16,827 bases of DNA from Acidimicrobiales bacterium. Lineage in GTDB: Bacteria; Actinomycetota; Acidimicrobiia; Acidimicrobiales; VFJN01. The notes under the pieces were generated by a model. The model ran no database searches. It saw only the letters and a program-made list of their open reading frames with translations, and was not told the origin of the DNA. Below, in pieces: positions 1-7,612 of the stretch. The DNA is taken from the NCBI GenBank assembly GCA_016936035.1, contig JAFGPU010000317.1:1-16827 (forward strand). Reading direction: 5' to 3'. The number at the start of each line of letters is the position of its first letter. Position 1 is the stretch's first letter. Made by a program: the position numbers and the translations under genes.

Positions 1-1707
1 ACGGGTGTCGACGAGAGCGTCATCGAGGAGCTGGCGCTCATCAAGACGCTGCGGGGCATCGTCGACTGGGTCGACGACCACCGCGACGACCCGGCCGTGG
101 CCGGGGACGGTTCGCCGGGCGCCGCCGGCCGGGGCGTGGGGGAGCACGCCTCACCGGCGGCGTCCGCCGTGCCCGCCGCCGGGCCGAAGGCTTCTGCCGT
201 CGCACCGGCCCCGGTGGCGGCGTCCACCCCGCAGCGCTACGTGCCATGCCTGGTCGAGCTGCCGGCGGCTGCCACCGGCGCCTCCGAAGCGGCCGCAGGG
301 GTCGCCGGCCTCGTGGTGGCGGTGGTCGACGACAGCACCGGCGTCGCCGACCGGGTCGCCACCCGGCTCGGTGCGGCGGGCGCGACCGTGGTGCGCGTCC
401 GCGCGGACGAACCGGTGCCCGCCGGCGTCCACACCGTCGTCGACCTCACGGCCCTGGCGCCGGCCGCGGGTGCGACCACGACCGCCGTGATCGATCAGTT
501 CACGCGCCTGCGGACCGCCACACAGGCCGGCGCCGCCCGGATCGTGGTGGTGACCGGGTCGGGAGGCCACCTGGGGCTGGGCGGCACCCCGCCCGGCGCC
601 GACCTCGTGGCCGTCGGCGCCGCCGCGCAGGGCATGGTCCGCACCTTCGCACGCGAGCTGCCCTCGGTGGCGACGCGGCTGGTCGACGTCGACGTGTCCG
701 CCGGCGCCGACGACGTCGCCGAGCGCATCCTCGTCGAGCTCGTCGCCCGGGACACACCCATCGACGTGGGGGTCACCGCGACAGGGCGCCGCACGGTCAC
801 GATCGCGGCGCGGCCGCTCGACGTCGACGCCGGCCTCGAGTCGGGCATCGGCGAGGACCGCGACCTCGGCCCGGGATCGGTGGTCGTCGTCACCGGGGGC
901 GCCCGAGGCATCGGCGCCTTGCTCGCCATCGGCCTGGCCCGCAGCACGGGGTGCGGCATCGAGCTCATCGGCCGCTCGGCGCTGCCGCTCGCCGACGAGC
1001 CGCCCGACCTCGCGGGGGCGAGCGACGCCGTCGCCGTCCGCCAGGCGATCATCCGCCGCGGCGAGCTGAGCCGCCCGGCCGAGATCGAGTCGGCGACCGC
1101 CCGGGTGCTCGCCGACCGGGAGATCCGCGGAACCCTGGCGGCGCTTGCGCAGCACGCTGCGTTCGTCGCCTACCGGTCGCTCGACGTGTCCGACACCGAG
1201 GCGCTGGCCACGGCCCTCGACGAGATCCGGTCGACGCGGGGCCGGCTCGACGGGGTGGTCCACGCCGCCGGCGTGCGCGATGACAAGCTCATCCGCGACA
1301 AGTCCCCCGCATCGTTCGCCCGGGTGTTCGACACCAAGGTCGACCCGGCGATCACCATCGTGGAGTCCGTGGGCGATCGGGGATTCGTGCTGCTCTTCGC
1401 CAGCGTGTCCGGCGTGTTCGGCAACGTCGGGCAGGTCGACTACGCAGCGGCCAACAGCGCGCTCGACGGCATCGCCCGGCGTGCCCGCCAGGCGATGCCG
1501 GGCAGCAGGGTCGTGGCGGTCGACTGGGGGCCGTGGGCCGGGACGGGCATGGTGTCGCCCGAGCTGGCGCGCGAGTACGAGCGGCGGGGCGTCGGGCTGA
1601 TCGACCCCGTCGCGGGCGTCGACGCTGCCCTGGCAGAGCTGCGAGCCGGCGCGCCCGAGCCCCAGGTCGTCGTCATGTGCGCCCGGCCCGACGTCATGGG
1701 GGCCTGA
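1..1707 (+). CDS. Iterative type I PKS/PUFA-like synthase, C-terminal part (ACP end + ketoreductase), 5' truncated by window
   Basis: The reading frame is open from base 1 to a TGA at 1705-1707 (568 residues visible), so the start lies before the window. The first ~25 residues (ending EELALIKTLRGIVDWV) look like the last helix of an acyl carrier domain of the PfaA type. An Ala/Pro-rich linker (about 26-75) follows, then a structural sub-domain of the reductase (about 80-285), then the catalytic ketoreductase: NADPH motif TGGARGIG at residues 298-305, HAAGVRDD near 421-428, catalytic Ser468, Tyr481 and Asn485 in the S-x12-Y-x3-N pattern. The helical insert between the nucleotide motif and the catalytic core (RRGELSRPAEIE...) is typical of PUFA-synthase and heterocyst-glycolipid-type KRs rather than modular PKS. 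Its expected role is NADPH reduction of the beta-keto group on an ACP-bound chain. KS and AT domains are expected upstream but are not seen. It is followed after 2 nt by the second synthase gene. Confidence 0.9.
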   Translation, partial: TGVDESVIEELALIKTLRGIVDWVDDHRDDPAVAGDGSPGAAGRGVGEHASPAASAVPAAGPKASAVAPAPVAASTPQRYVPCLVELPAAATGASEAAAGVAGLVVAVVDDSTGVADRVATRLGAAGATVVRVRADEPVPAGVHTVVDLTALAPAAGATTTAVIDQFTRLRTATQAGAARIVVVTGSGGHLGLGGTPPGADLVAVGAAAQGMVRTFARELPSVATRLVDVDVSAGADDVAERILVELVARDTPIDVGVTATGRRTVTIAARPLDVDAGLESGIGEDRDLGPGSVVVVTGGARGIGALLAIGLARSTGCGIELIGRSALPLADEPPDLAGASDAVAVRQAIIRRGELSRPAEIESATARVLADREIRGTLAALAQHAAFVAYRSLDVSDTEALATALDEIRSTRGRLDGVVHAAGVRDDKLIRDKSPASFARVFDTKVDPAITIVESVGDRGFVLLFASVSGVFGNVGQVDYAAANSALDGIARRARQAMPGSRVVAVDWGPWAGTGMVSPELAREYERRGVGLIDPVAGVDAALAELRAGAPEPQVVVMCARPDVMGA

Positions 1708-1709
1708 CC

Positions 1710-4700
1710 GTGGCCAGCGAGCCCGTCGCCATCGTCGGCATGGCCGGGATCTTCCCCGGCGCGCCCGACCTCTCCGCCTTCTGGGACAACCTGGTCGCGG
1801 GGGTCGACGCCATCACCGACGTGCCGGCGGACCGCGTCGACCCCGTGTTCTTCGAGCCGCGCCCCACCGGGCCCGACCGCTTCTACTGCCGCCGCGGCGG
1901 GTTCATCGACCCGGGAGTCCCCTTCGATCCGTCCGACTTCGGCATCATGCCGGTGGCCGCCGCGGGCACCGAGCCGGACCAGCTGCTCGCCCTGGCGACG
2001 GCGGCACGGGCACTGGCGGACGCCGGCTACGTCGAGGGCGTACCCGACCCCCGGCGGGTCGGGGTGGTGATCGGTCGCGGTGGCTACCTCACTCCGGCGA
2101 CCGCCCGGCTCGAGCAGCGGGTGCGCACCGCCCACCAGCTCGTCACCTGCGTGCGCGAGCTCGTGCCCGACCTGGGGGACGACCAGCTCGACGCCATACG
2201 CGACCAGTTCCAGCAGGCGCTGGGGCCGTCGCACCCCGAGGCGTCGATCGGGCTGGTGCCCAACCTGGTGGCGTCACTGGTGGCCAACCGACTCGACCTC
2301 CAGGGCCCGGCGTACACGCTCGACGCCGCGTGCGCGAGCTCGTTGCTGGCCGTGGCCCAGGCCGTCACCGAGCTCGCTGCCGGGCGGTCCGACCTGATGC
2401 TCGCGGGCGGCGTCCACCACTGCCACGACGTCACGTTGTGGAGCGTGTTCTCGCAGCTCAAGGCGCTCAGCCCCACAGGCGTGATCCGGCCCTTCGACCG
2501 GGACGCCGACGGCATCCTCATCGGCGAGGGCACCGGCATCGTCGTCCTGAAGCGGCTGGCCGACGCCCGTCGCGACGGCGACCGCGTCTACGCCGTCATC
2601 CGGGGCACCGGCGTGTCGAGCGACGGCCGGGCCGCCACCCTCATGAGCCCGGCGAGCAAGGGGCAGGTGCTGGCGATCGAGCGCGCCTGGGACGCGGCCG
2701 GCCTCGACCCGGCGACCGTCGGGCTGATCGAGGCGCACGGCTCGGCCACCCGCACCGGCGACAGCGTCGAGATCGCCACCCTGCGCCACGTTTTCGAGCG
2801 TGGTGGCGACGGTCGGCAGGCCCCGGTGGGCCTGGGCTCGGTGAAGTCCAACATCGGGCACGCCATGCCCGCCAGCGGGATCGCCGGCCTCATCAAGTCC
2901 GCCCTCGGGCTGCACCACGGCATCATCCCGCCCACGCTGCACTGCGACGACCCGCACCCCGACCTCGCCCCGAGCCGGTTCGAGGTGGTGACCGAGGCAC
3001 GCGGCTGGCCCGGAGGGGGCGCCGACGGGGGACCGGGCGATCGGGCGCGCCGGGTGGGCATCAACGCGTTCGGCTTCGGCGGCATCAACGCGCACGTCAT
3101 CCTCGAGGCGCGGGATCCCGACGTTGCAGGTGCCCTGCCGTACGTGGGGCGCTCGTCGGCGCACGACCGCGACCGGGGCGAAGACGACGAGCCACCGGTG
3201 CTCCGGTGGGGGCGCCCGCGACGGCGCCGACCCGACGACGCCACCGGTGATGCGGTGCCGCACGAGGGGACCCGCCTGTTCGTGTGCGCAGCCGACGACC
3301 TGGTCGATCTCGCCGCCCGGCTCGAGGACACCGACGCCGTGCTCGCCGGGACCTCGCTCGCCGAGGTCGACGAGCGGGGGCCCGTGCGCCTGGCGATCGC
3401 CGAGCCCACCCCCAAGCGCCTCGAGCTCGCCCGCAAGGTCGTGGCGCGCGGGCAGGCGTGGCGGGGACGCAACGACGTCTGGTTCGCGCCGGAGGGCCTG
3501 GTCACCGCCGGCGGGAAGATCGCGTTCGCCTTCCCGGGCATCGAGCCGACCTCGGAGGTCGACGTCGACGACGTGTCCCGCCACTTCGGCGTCGAGAGCG
3601 AGCGCATCGACCGCACGTCCGACCTCGAGCGCCAGGGAGCCAACATCATCTACGTCGGCCGGTTGCTCACCGAGGCGCTCGGCCACCTGGGGATCGAGCC
3701 CGACGTGGTCGTCGGGCACAGCCTCGGCGAGTGGACGGCGATGCTGGTGTCGGGATCGGTCACGCGCGAGGCGATCGACCGGTTCGTCCACGGCATCGCG
3801 GACGGCGACATGGTCCTGCCCGACCTCGTGTTCCTGGCGCTCGGCTGCGGTGTCGACGTGGCCGAGGCCGCCATCGCCGATCTGCCCGACATCGAGGTGT
3901 CGCACGACAACTGCCCGCACCAGGTCATCGTGTGCGGCACGGAGCAGTCGGTGGCGGTCGCGCAGGACCGGTTGAAGGCCCAGCGCGTGATGGGCCAGGT
4001 GCTGCCGTTCCGCACGGGGTTCCACACACCGATGTTCGAGCGCTACCTCCAGCCCTTCGAGGATGCGCTCGGCACGTTGCCGCTCCACCGGGGCTCCATT
4101 CCGATCTACTCGTCGGTGAGCGCGCGGCGCTTCCCGGCCGACGAGGAGGGCATGCGCGACCTGGGCCGGCGCCTCTACGTCGAGCGGGTCCGGTTCCGCG
4201 AGCTGGTCGAGAACCTCTACGACGACGGCGTGCGCATCTTCGTGCAGCCGGGCCTCGGCAGCGTCGGCGGGTTCGTCGGCGACACCCTGCACGACCGCGA
4301 CCACCTTGCGGTGCCTGCCGCGGTGGCCAAGCGGTCGGGCATGGCCCAGCTGTCCCGGGTGGCGGCCGCCCTGTTCGTCGAGGGCGCGGACGTCCCTCTC
4401 GGCCGGCTGGTCACCCCGCGACCCGGGGTCGACCGCGCCGGGCTCCCCGCGCCCGGGCCGGTGCGGCCGGCGGCGCCGCGGCCGGCGTCTCCGCCTCCGA
4501 CTGGGTCCGATCGGCCGGCTGTCCTGCGGTTCGACTCGTCGCTCGTGCGGGGCGGGCTCCGTCCGCTCGAGCGCCCGGTGCCCGCGGAGACGGGCCCGCT
4601 CCCCGACGACGCCAGCGCGTGGGGCGGACCGGTCGGCGAGGAGTTCCGCGCCACCCTGCGGGCGGTCGAGGACGCCGGGCGCGAGGTCATGGCCGTGCTC

Positions 4701-6344
4701 GAACGTGCGCCGGGCCGCCCGGCCCGGTGGCGCGCGCCGGCGCGCAACGGCGCGGTGCAGCCGGTGACCGGCGCTGCGCCGGTGGCATCGGCTCCGGTCC
4801 CGGGAGCACCGTCCACGCCGAGCGCGGTCGCGGAAGGGCCGTCGACGGCGGGTCCGGGCACAGGCACGCCGATCACCACCCGCCAGCGCCCGGAGCGCCA
4901 CCACGAGCGGCGCCGCCTGTCGCTCGCCGAGGTGCCCGAGCTGCTCGACCACGCGTTCTTCGTCCAGCGGGAGGGCACGGGCACGGTGCGCGACCGGTTC
5001 CCCGTGGTGCCCATGACGATGATGATCGACATGTTCGTCGACACGGCCGCCCGGCTGGGCGCCGGGCGGGTCGTCGTCGGCCTGCAGAACGTGCGGGCGT
5101 TGCGGTGGTTGGCGGTCGAGCCGGCCGTCGAGGTCGACATCACGGCCGTGGTCGAGGCGCCCGACCGGGTGAAGGTGGCCATCGAGGGCTACGCGCGGGC
5201 GACCGTGCTGCTCGCCGAGCGCTATCCCGACCCGCCCCCGCCCGACACTGCGCCGCTCACCGACGAGCGGCCGCCCCCGCACTCGGCCCGCGACCTGTAC
5301 GACCAGCGGTGGATGTTCCACGGCCCGGGCTACCAGGGCGTGACCGGGATGCACGCGATGAGCGCCGATGGGCTGCGGGCCACCGTCACCGCGCGGCCGG
5401 CGCCCGGGGCGCTGCTCGATGCCGCCGGTCAGCTGCTCGGGTACTGGATCGAGGCCAACTCGACCGAGGATCGCATCGCGCTGCCGATGCGCATCGACCG
5501 CATCGACTTCTACGGCCCCCACCCGGAGCCGGGTGCCGAGCTCGGGTGCGTCGTCCGCTTCACCGAGGTCAACGAAGTCGATGCCCGGGGCAACGTCGAC
5601 CTGGTGCGCGACGGGCGGCTCTGGGCGCGGCTCACGCAGTTCATCGACCGCCGGTTCGAGAGCACCAACGCGGTGTTCAAGGTCATGACCTTCCCGGAGG
5701 AGAACCTCCTCGCCGAGCGTCGCGACGGCTACTGGTACATGGACGAGCACTGGCGGTCGAGCGCGAGCCGCGACCTCGTGGCCCGCCGGTACCTCGGCGA
5801 AGAGGAGCGCGACGAGTACTTCGCGCTGACGCCCAAGGCCCAGCGTGACTGGATCCTGGGCCGGATCGCCGTCAAGGACGCCGTGCGCGACGTGCTCTGG
5901 CAGCGGGGAGCCGGGCCGATCTTCCCGTTGGAGGTGCGGGTCGGTCACGACGACCGGGGCCGGCCCGTGGTCGACGCGCCGGGGGGCGAGCGGCTGTCCG
6001 TGTCGCTGTCCCATCGGGCAGGCGTGGCGGTGGCCAGCGTGGTGGTCGACGACGACGCCGGCATCGACGTCGAGACGATCGAACCACGCAGCGACACGTT
6101 CGCCGCCATGTGCATGACCGCGGACGAGATGGCCCTCGGGGCGGGGATCGGTCACGACGCATGGGTGGCCCGGGTGTGGACGGTCAAGGAGGCCGCCGCC
6201 AAGTCCGACGGCACCGGCCTGCAGGGACGGCCCAAGGACTTCGTCATCCGTCGCGTCGACGGCGACTGGACGCTGGTGAACGACCGGTGGGTCCACACGA
6301 CACAGGAAGGTGATCTCATTGTCAGCACCGTCAGAGACCGCTAG
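1710..6344 (+). CDS. Iterative type I synthase: KS-AT-linker-DH-phosphopantetheinyl transferase
   Basis: 1544 residues, GTG start at 1710 preceded by GGGGG with 7 nt spacing and 2 nt after the previous stop; the KS opening VAIVGMAGIFPG begins at residue 6. KS (about 4-470): catalytic Cys208 (DAACASS), His343 (EAHGSATRTGD, where EAHGTGT is usual) and His384 (KSNIGH). The motif GLVPNLVASLVANRLDLQGP ahead of the Cys is typical of the PUFA/Hgl-like iterative KS clade. AT (about 603-890): GHSLGE nucleophile Ser671 and His772 (GFHTP). The oxyanion GQG motif is replaced (PGIEPT, 609-614) and Ile696 sits where malonyl-binding ATs have Arg. Pro/Ala-rich linker about 890-1070. DH (about 1075-1340): His1081 (LLDHAFF), PVVPMTMM, FHGPGYQG and catalytic Asp1237 (LLDAAGQ), a double hot-dog PKS dehydratase. 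C-terminal Sfp-type PPTase (about 1370-1535): SLSHRAG, Asp1453/Glu1455 (GIDVE), Trp1490 and Lys1493-Glu1494 (WTVKEA). The fused PPTase probably activates the operon's own ACPs. No enoylreductase is seen. Confidence 0.93.
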   Translation: MASEPVAIVGMAGIFPGAPDLSAFWDNLVAGVDAITDVPADRVDPVFFEPRPTGPDRFYCRRGGFIDPGVPFDPSDFGIMPVAAAGTEPDQLLALATAARALADAGYVEGVPDPRRVGVVIGRGGYLTPATARLEQRVRTAHQLVTCVRELVPDLGDDQLDAIRDQFQQALGPSHPEASIGLVPNLVASLVANRLDLQGPAYTLDAACASSLLAVAQAVTELAAGRSDLMLAGGVHHCHDVTLWSVFSQLKALSPTGVIRPFDRDADGILIGEGTGIVVLKRLADARRDGDRVYAVIRGTGVSSDGRAATLMSPASKGQVLAIERAWDAAGLDPATVGLIEAHGSATRTGDSVEIATLRHVFERGGDGRQAPVGLGSVKSNIGHAMPASGIAGLIKSALGLHHGIIPPTLHCDDPHPDLAPSRFEVVTEARGWPGGGADGGPGDRARRVGINAFGFGGINAHVILEARDPDVAGALPYVGRSSAHDRDRGEDDEPPVLRWGRPRRRRPDDATGDAVPHEGTRLFVCAADDLVDLAARLEDTDAVLAGTSLAEVDERGPVRLAIAEPTPKRLELARKVVARGQAWRGRNDVWFAPEGLVTAGGKIAFAFPGIEPTSEVDVDDVSRHFGVESERIDRTSDLERQGANIIYVGRLLTEALGHLGIEPDVVVGHSLGEWTAMLVSGSVTREAIDRFVHGIADGDMVLPDLVFLALGCGVDVAEAAIADLPDIEVSHDNCPHQVIVCGTEQSVAVAQDRLKAQRVMGQVLPFRTGFHTPMFERYLQPFEDALGTLPLHRGSIPIYSSVSARRFPADEEGMRDLGRRLYVERVRFRELVENLYDDGVRIFVQPGLGSVGGFVGDTLHDRDHLAVPAAVAKRSGMAQLSRVAAALFVEGADVPLGRLVTPRPGVDRAGLPAPGPVRPAAPRPASPPPTGSDRPAVLRFDSSLVRGGLRPLERPVPAETGPLPDDASAWGGPVGEEFRATLRAVEDAGREVMAVLERAPGRPARWRAPARNGAVQPVTGAAPVASAPVPGAPSTPSAVAEGPSTAGPGTGTPITTRQRPERHHERRRLSLAEVPELLDHAFFVQREGTGTVRDRFPVVPMTMMIDMFVDTAARLGAGRVVVGLQNVRALRWLAVEPAVEVDITAVVEAPDRVKVAIEGYARATVLLAERYPDPPPPDTAPLTDERPPPHSARDLYDQRWMFHGPGYQGVTGMHAMSADGLRATVTARPAPGALLDAAGQLLGYWIEANSTEDRIALPMRIDRIDFYGPHPEPGAELGCVVRFTEVNEVDARGNVDLVRDGRLWARLTQFIDRRFESTNAVFKVMTFPEENLLAERRDGYWYMDEHWRSSASRDLVARRYLGEEERDEYFALTPKAQRDWILGRIAVKDAVRDVLWQRGAGPIFPLEVRVGHDDRGRPVVDAPGGERLSVSLSHRAGVAVASVVVDDDAGIDVETIEPRSDTFAAMCMTADEMALGAGIGHDAWVARVWTVKEAAAKSDGTGLQGRPKDFVIRRVDGDWTLVNDRWVHTTQEGDLIVSTVRDR
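6304..6318 (+). promoter_or_regulatory. Extended Shine-Dalgarno deciding a TTG start for the ACP gene
   Basis: AGGAAGGTGATC at 6304-6315 matches the extended anti-Shine-Dalgarno complement (AAGGAGGTGATC) at 10 of 12 positions, with the last eight bases perfect, and lies 3 nt before TTG at 6319. The GTG at 6310 in the same frame lies inside this site, so it is unlikely to be the start. The whole site lies inside the 3' end of the synthase coding sequence. Confidence 0.65.
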
Positions 6345-6669
6345 GGCCACCACTCCCGACGTCGAGGTCGACGGCATCGTCGCGACGATCGCCCGCCTCG
6401 TGCACGAGGTCATCGGCGAGGATCTCGACATCGACCTCGACGTCACGGCCGATAGCTCCTTCAGCGAGGACATCGAGCTGGAGAGCATCGAGTTCGTCGC
6501 GCTCGGCGAGCAGCTGCAGCTCACCTACGGCGAGAAGATCGACCTGGTCGGATGGTTCGGCGAGCTCGACCTCGACGAGATCATCGACCTGACCGTCGGC
6601 GAGCTGGCGGCGTTCATCCGGGCCTGCCTGGTCGACGACGACCGACCGGGGGTGCAGCAGGGTGCCTGA
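6319..6669 (+). CDS. Free-standing acyl carrier protein
   Basis: 116 residues from a TTG start, chosen because of the strong extended ribosome-binding site just before it; a GTG three codons upstream is the alternative. The gene overlaps the end of the synthase by 26 nt. The fold is that of an acyl carrier protein: an acidic four-helix pattern with the phosphopantetheine attachment Ser56 in ELESIEFV, preceded by SSFSEDI and followed by ALGEQLQ. The usual DSL around the serine is ESI here, a form I associate with dedicated ACPs beside acyl-activating or lipid synthase genes. After 4'-phosphopantetheinylation, probably by the PPTase domain of the preceding gene, it would carry a chain for the synthases, the hydrolase or a transfer step. 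At about 116 residues it is longer than a minimal ACP (about 80) because of an N-terminal extension and a short C-terminal tail. Confidence 0.9.
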   Translation: MSAPSETARATTPDVEVDGIVATIARLVHEVIGEDLDIDLDVTADSSFSEDIELESIEFVALGEQLQLTYGEKIDLVGWFGELDLDEIIDLTVGELAAFIRACLVDDDRPGVQQGA

Positions 6670-7612
6670 GCTCGTCGCCCGCGACGGCGTGCGGTTCCAC
6701 CACCAGAGGCTGGGTCGGAGCGGCGGCGAGGTCGTCGTGATGCTGCACGGCATGCTCGTCGACAACCTGTCGAGCCTGTACCTGACCCTGGCGCCCGTGC
6801 TCGTCGACGAGATGGACGTGGTGCTCTACGACCAGCGCGGCCACGGGCGCAGCGCACGGCCGGCGGACGGCTACACGATCGAGGACGCGGTCGCCGACCT
6901 GATCGCGCTGCTCGACGAGCTGGGCGTCGACGCGCCCGTGCACCTGCTGGGCAACAGCTACGGGGCACTGGTGGCGATCGAGGCCGCGCTCGCTCATCCC
7001 GACCGGGTGAGCAGCCTGGTGCTCATCGAGGCGCACGTCGCGGTCGAGGGATGGGGCGACCACGTGGCTCACGACCTCGAACTGGCCGGGTTCGGTCTGG
7101 GCGAGGCCGACGTGCAGCAGTGGCTCGACGAGTTCGGCGGACGCAAGCTCAACCGCCTGGCCCGCAAGGTCGAGGCCCTGATCCACGACACGACGATCGT
7201 CGACGACCTGCGGGCGGCACGACCGCTGCCGGCCGACGCGCTGCGCGGGCTGGACCTGCCGGCAATGGCGATCTACGGCGAGCACTCCGACGCCATCGAC
7301 CGGGCGCGCGACCTCGAGTCGCTGCTGCCGCGGCTGGAGATGAACGTCTTCGTCGACTGCGCCCATTCCGTGCTGTTCGAGGCCACCCGCACGGTGCGCG
7401 CCGTGGTGGCCGACTGGTACACGCGGCTGCGGGTGGGCGAGGCCGTCGAGTCCCGCTCGGTGAAGGTCGCGGTGGGCGAGCAGGAGGGTGAGGGCGCCGA
7501 GCACCAGGACCACGTGGAGTTCTACAAGGCAGAGCTCGAGCGACGCATGGGCTCGGCGGTCACCGGCACGGCGCTGCGCGTCGCGGCCCGGCCGCCCGGC
7601 GGGGGCCGCTGA
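6662..7612 (+). CDS. Alpha/beta-fold hydrolase (possible thioesterase or chain-release enzyme)
   Basis: 316 residues, GTG start overlapping the ACP stop by 8 nt, with GGGGG at 6648-6652 upstream. It is a clear alpha/beta hydrolase: oxyanion segment LHG at 28-30, DQRGHGRS at 57-64, nucleophile elbow GNSYG with Ser99, acid probably Asp210 (YGEHSD), and catalytic His235 (CAHSVLFE). The core ends near residue 256; a polar, charged tail of about 60 residues follows and is not part of the usual fold. No signal peptide is visible, so it should be cytoplasmic. Its place directly after an ACP and a polyketide synthase makes hydrolysis or transfer of an ACP-bound thioester a sensible role, since the operon shows no thioesterase domain in the visible synthases. 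The fold alone does not set the substrate; esterase, lactonase or other C-O or C-C hydrolase activity remains possible. Confidence 0.88.
   Translation: MPELVARDGVRFHHQRLGRSGGEVVVMLHGMLVDNLSSLYLTLAPVLVDEMDVVLYDQRGHGRSARPADGYTIEDAVADLIALLDELGVDAPVHLLGNSYGALVAIEAALAHPDRVSSLVLIEAHVAVEGWGDHVAHDLELAGFGLGEADVQQWLDEFGGRKLNRLARKVEALIHDTTIVDDLRAARPLPADALRGLDLPAMAIYGEHSDAIDRARDLESLLPRLEMNVFVDCAHSVLFEATRTVRAVVADWYTRLRVGEAVESRSVKVAVGEQEGEGAEHQDHVEFYKAELERRMGSAVTGTALRVAARPPGGGR

Noticed and set aside
1533..1709. Upstream ATG at 1533 as start of the second synthase
   Set aside because: It would add 59 Arg/Gly-rich residues read inside the KR coding sequence; GTG 1710 has a ribosome site and begins right at the KS domain.
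1..6344. Calling the locus an enediyne PKS cluster because of the fused PPTase
   Set aside because: Enediyne PKS has KS-AT-ACP-KR-DH-PPTase in one chain; here the domains are split over two proteins, and no enediyne accessory genes are seen in the window.
2274..6524. Very long open frame (over 1400 codons) on the minus strand opposite the synthase
   Set aside because: Its translation is a low-complexity Arg/His/Asp/Gly-rich product of GC-rich codons read in the mirror frame; the plus-strand frame holds complete catalytic motifs.
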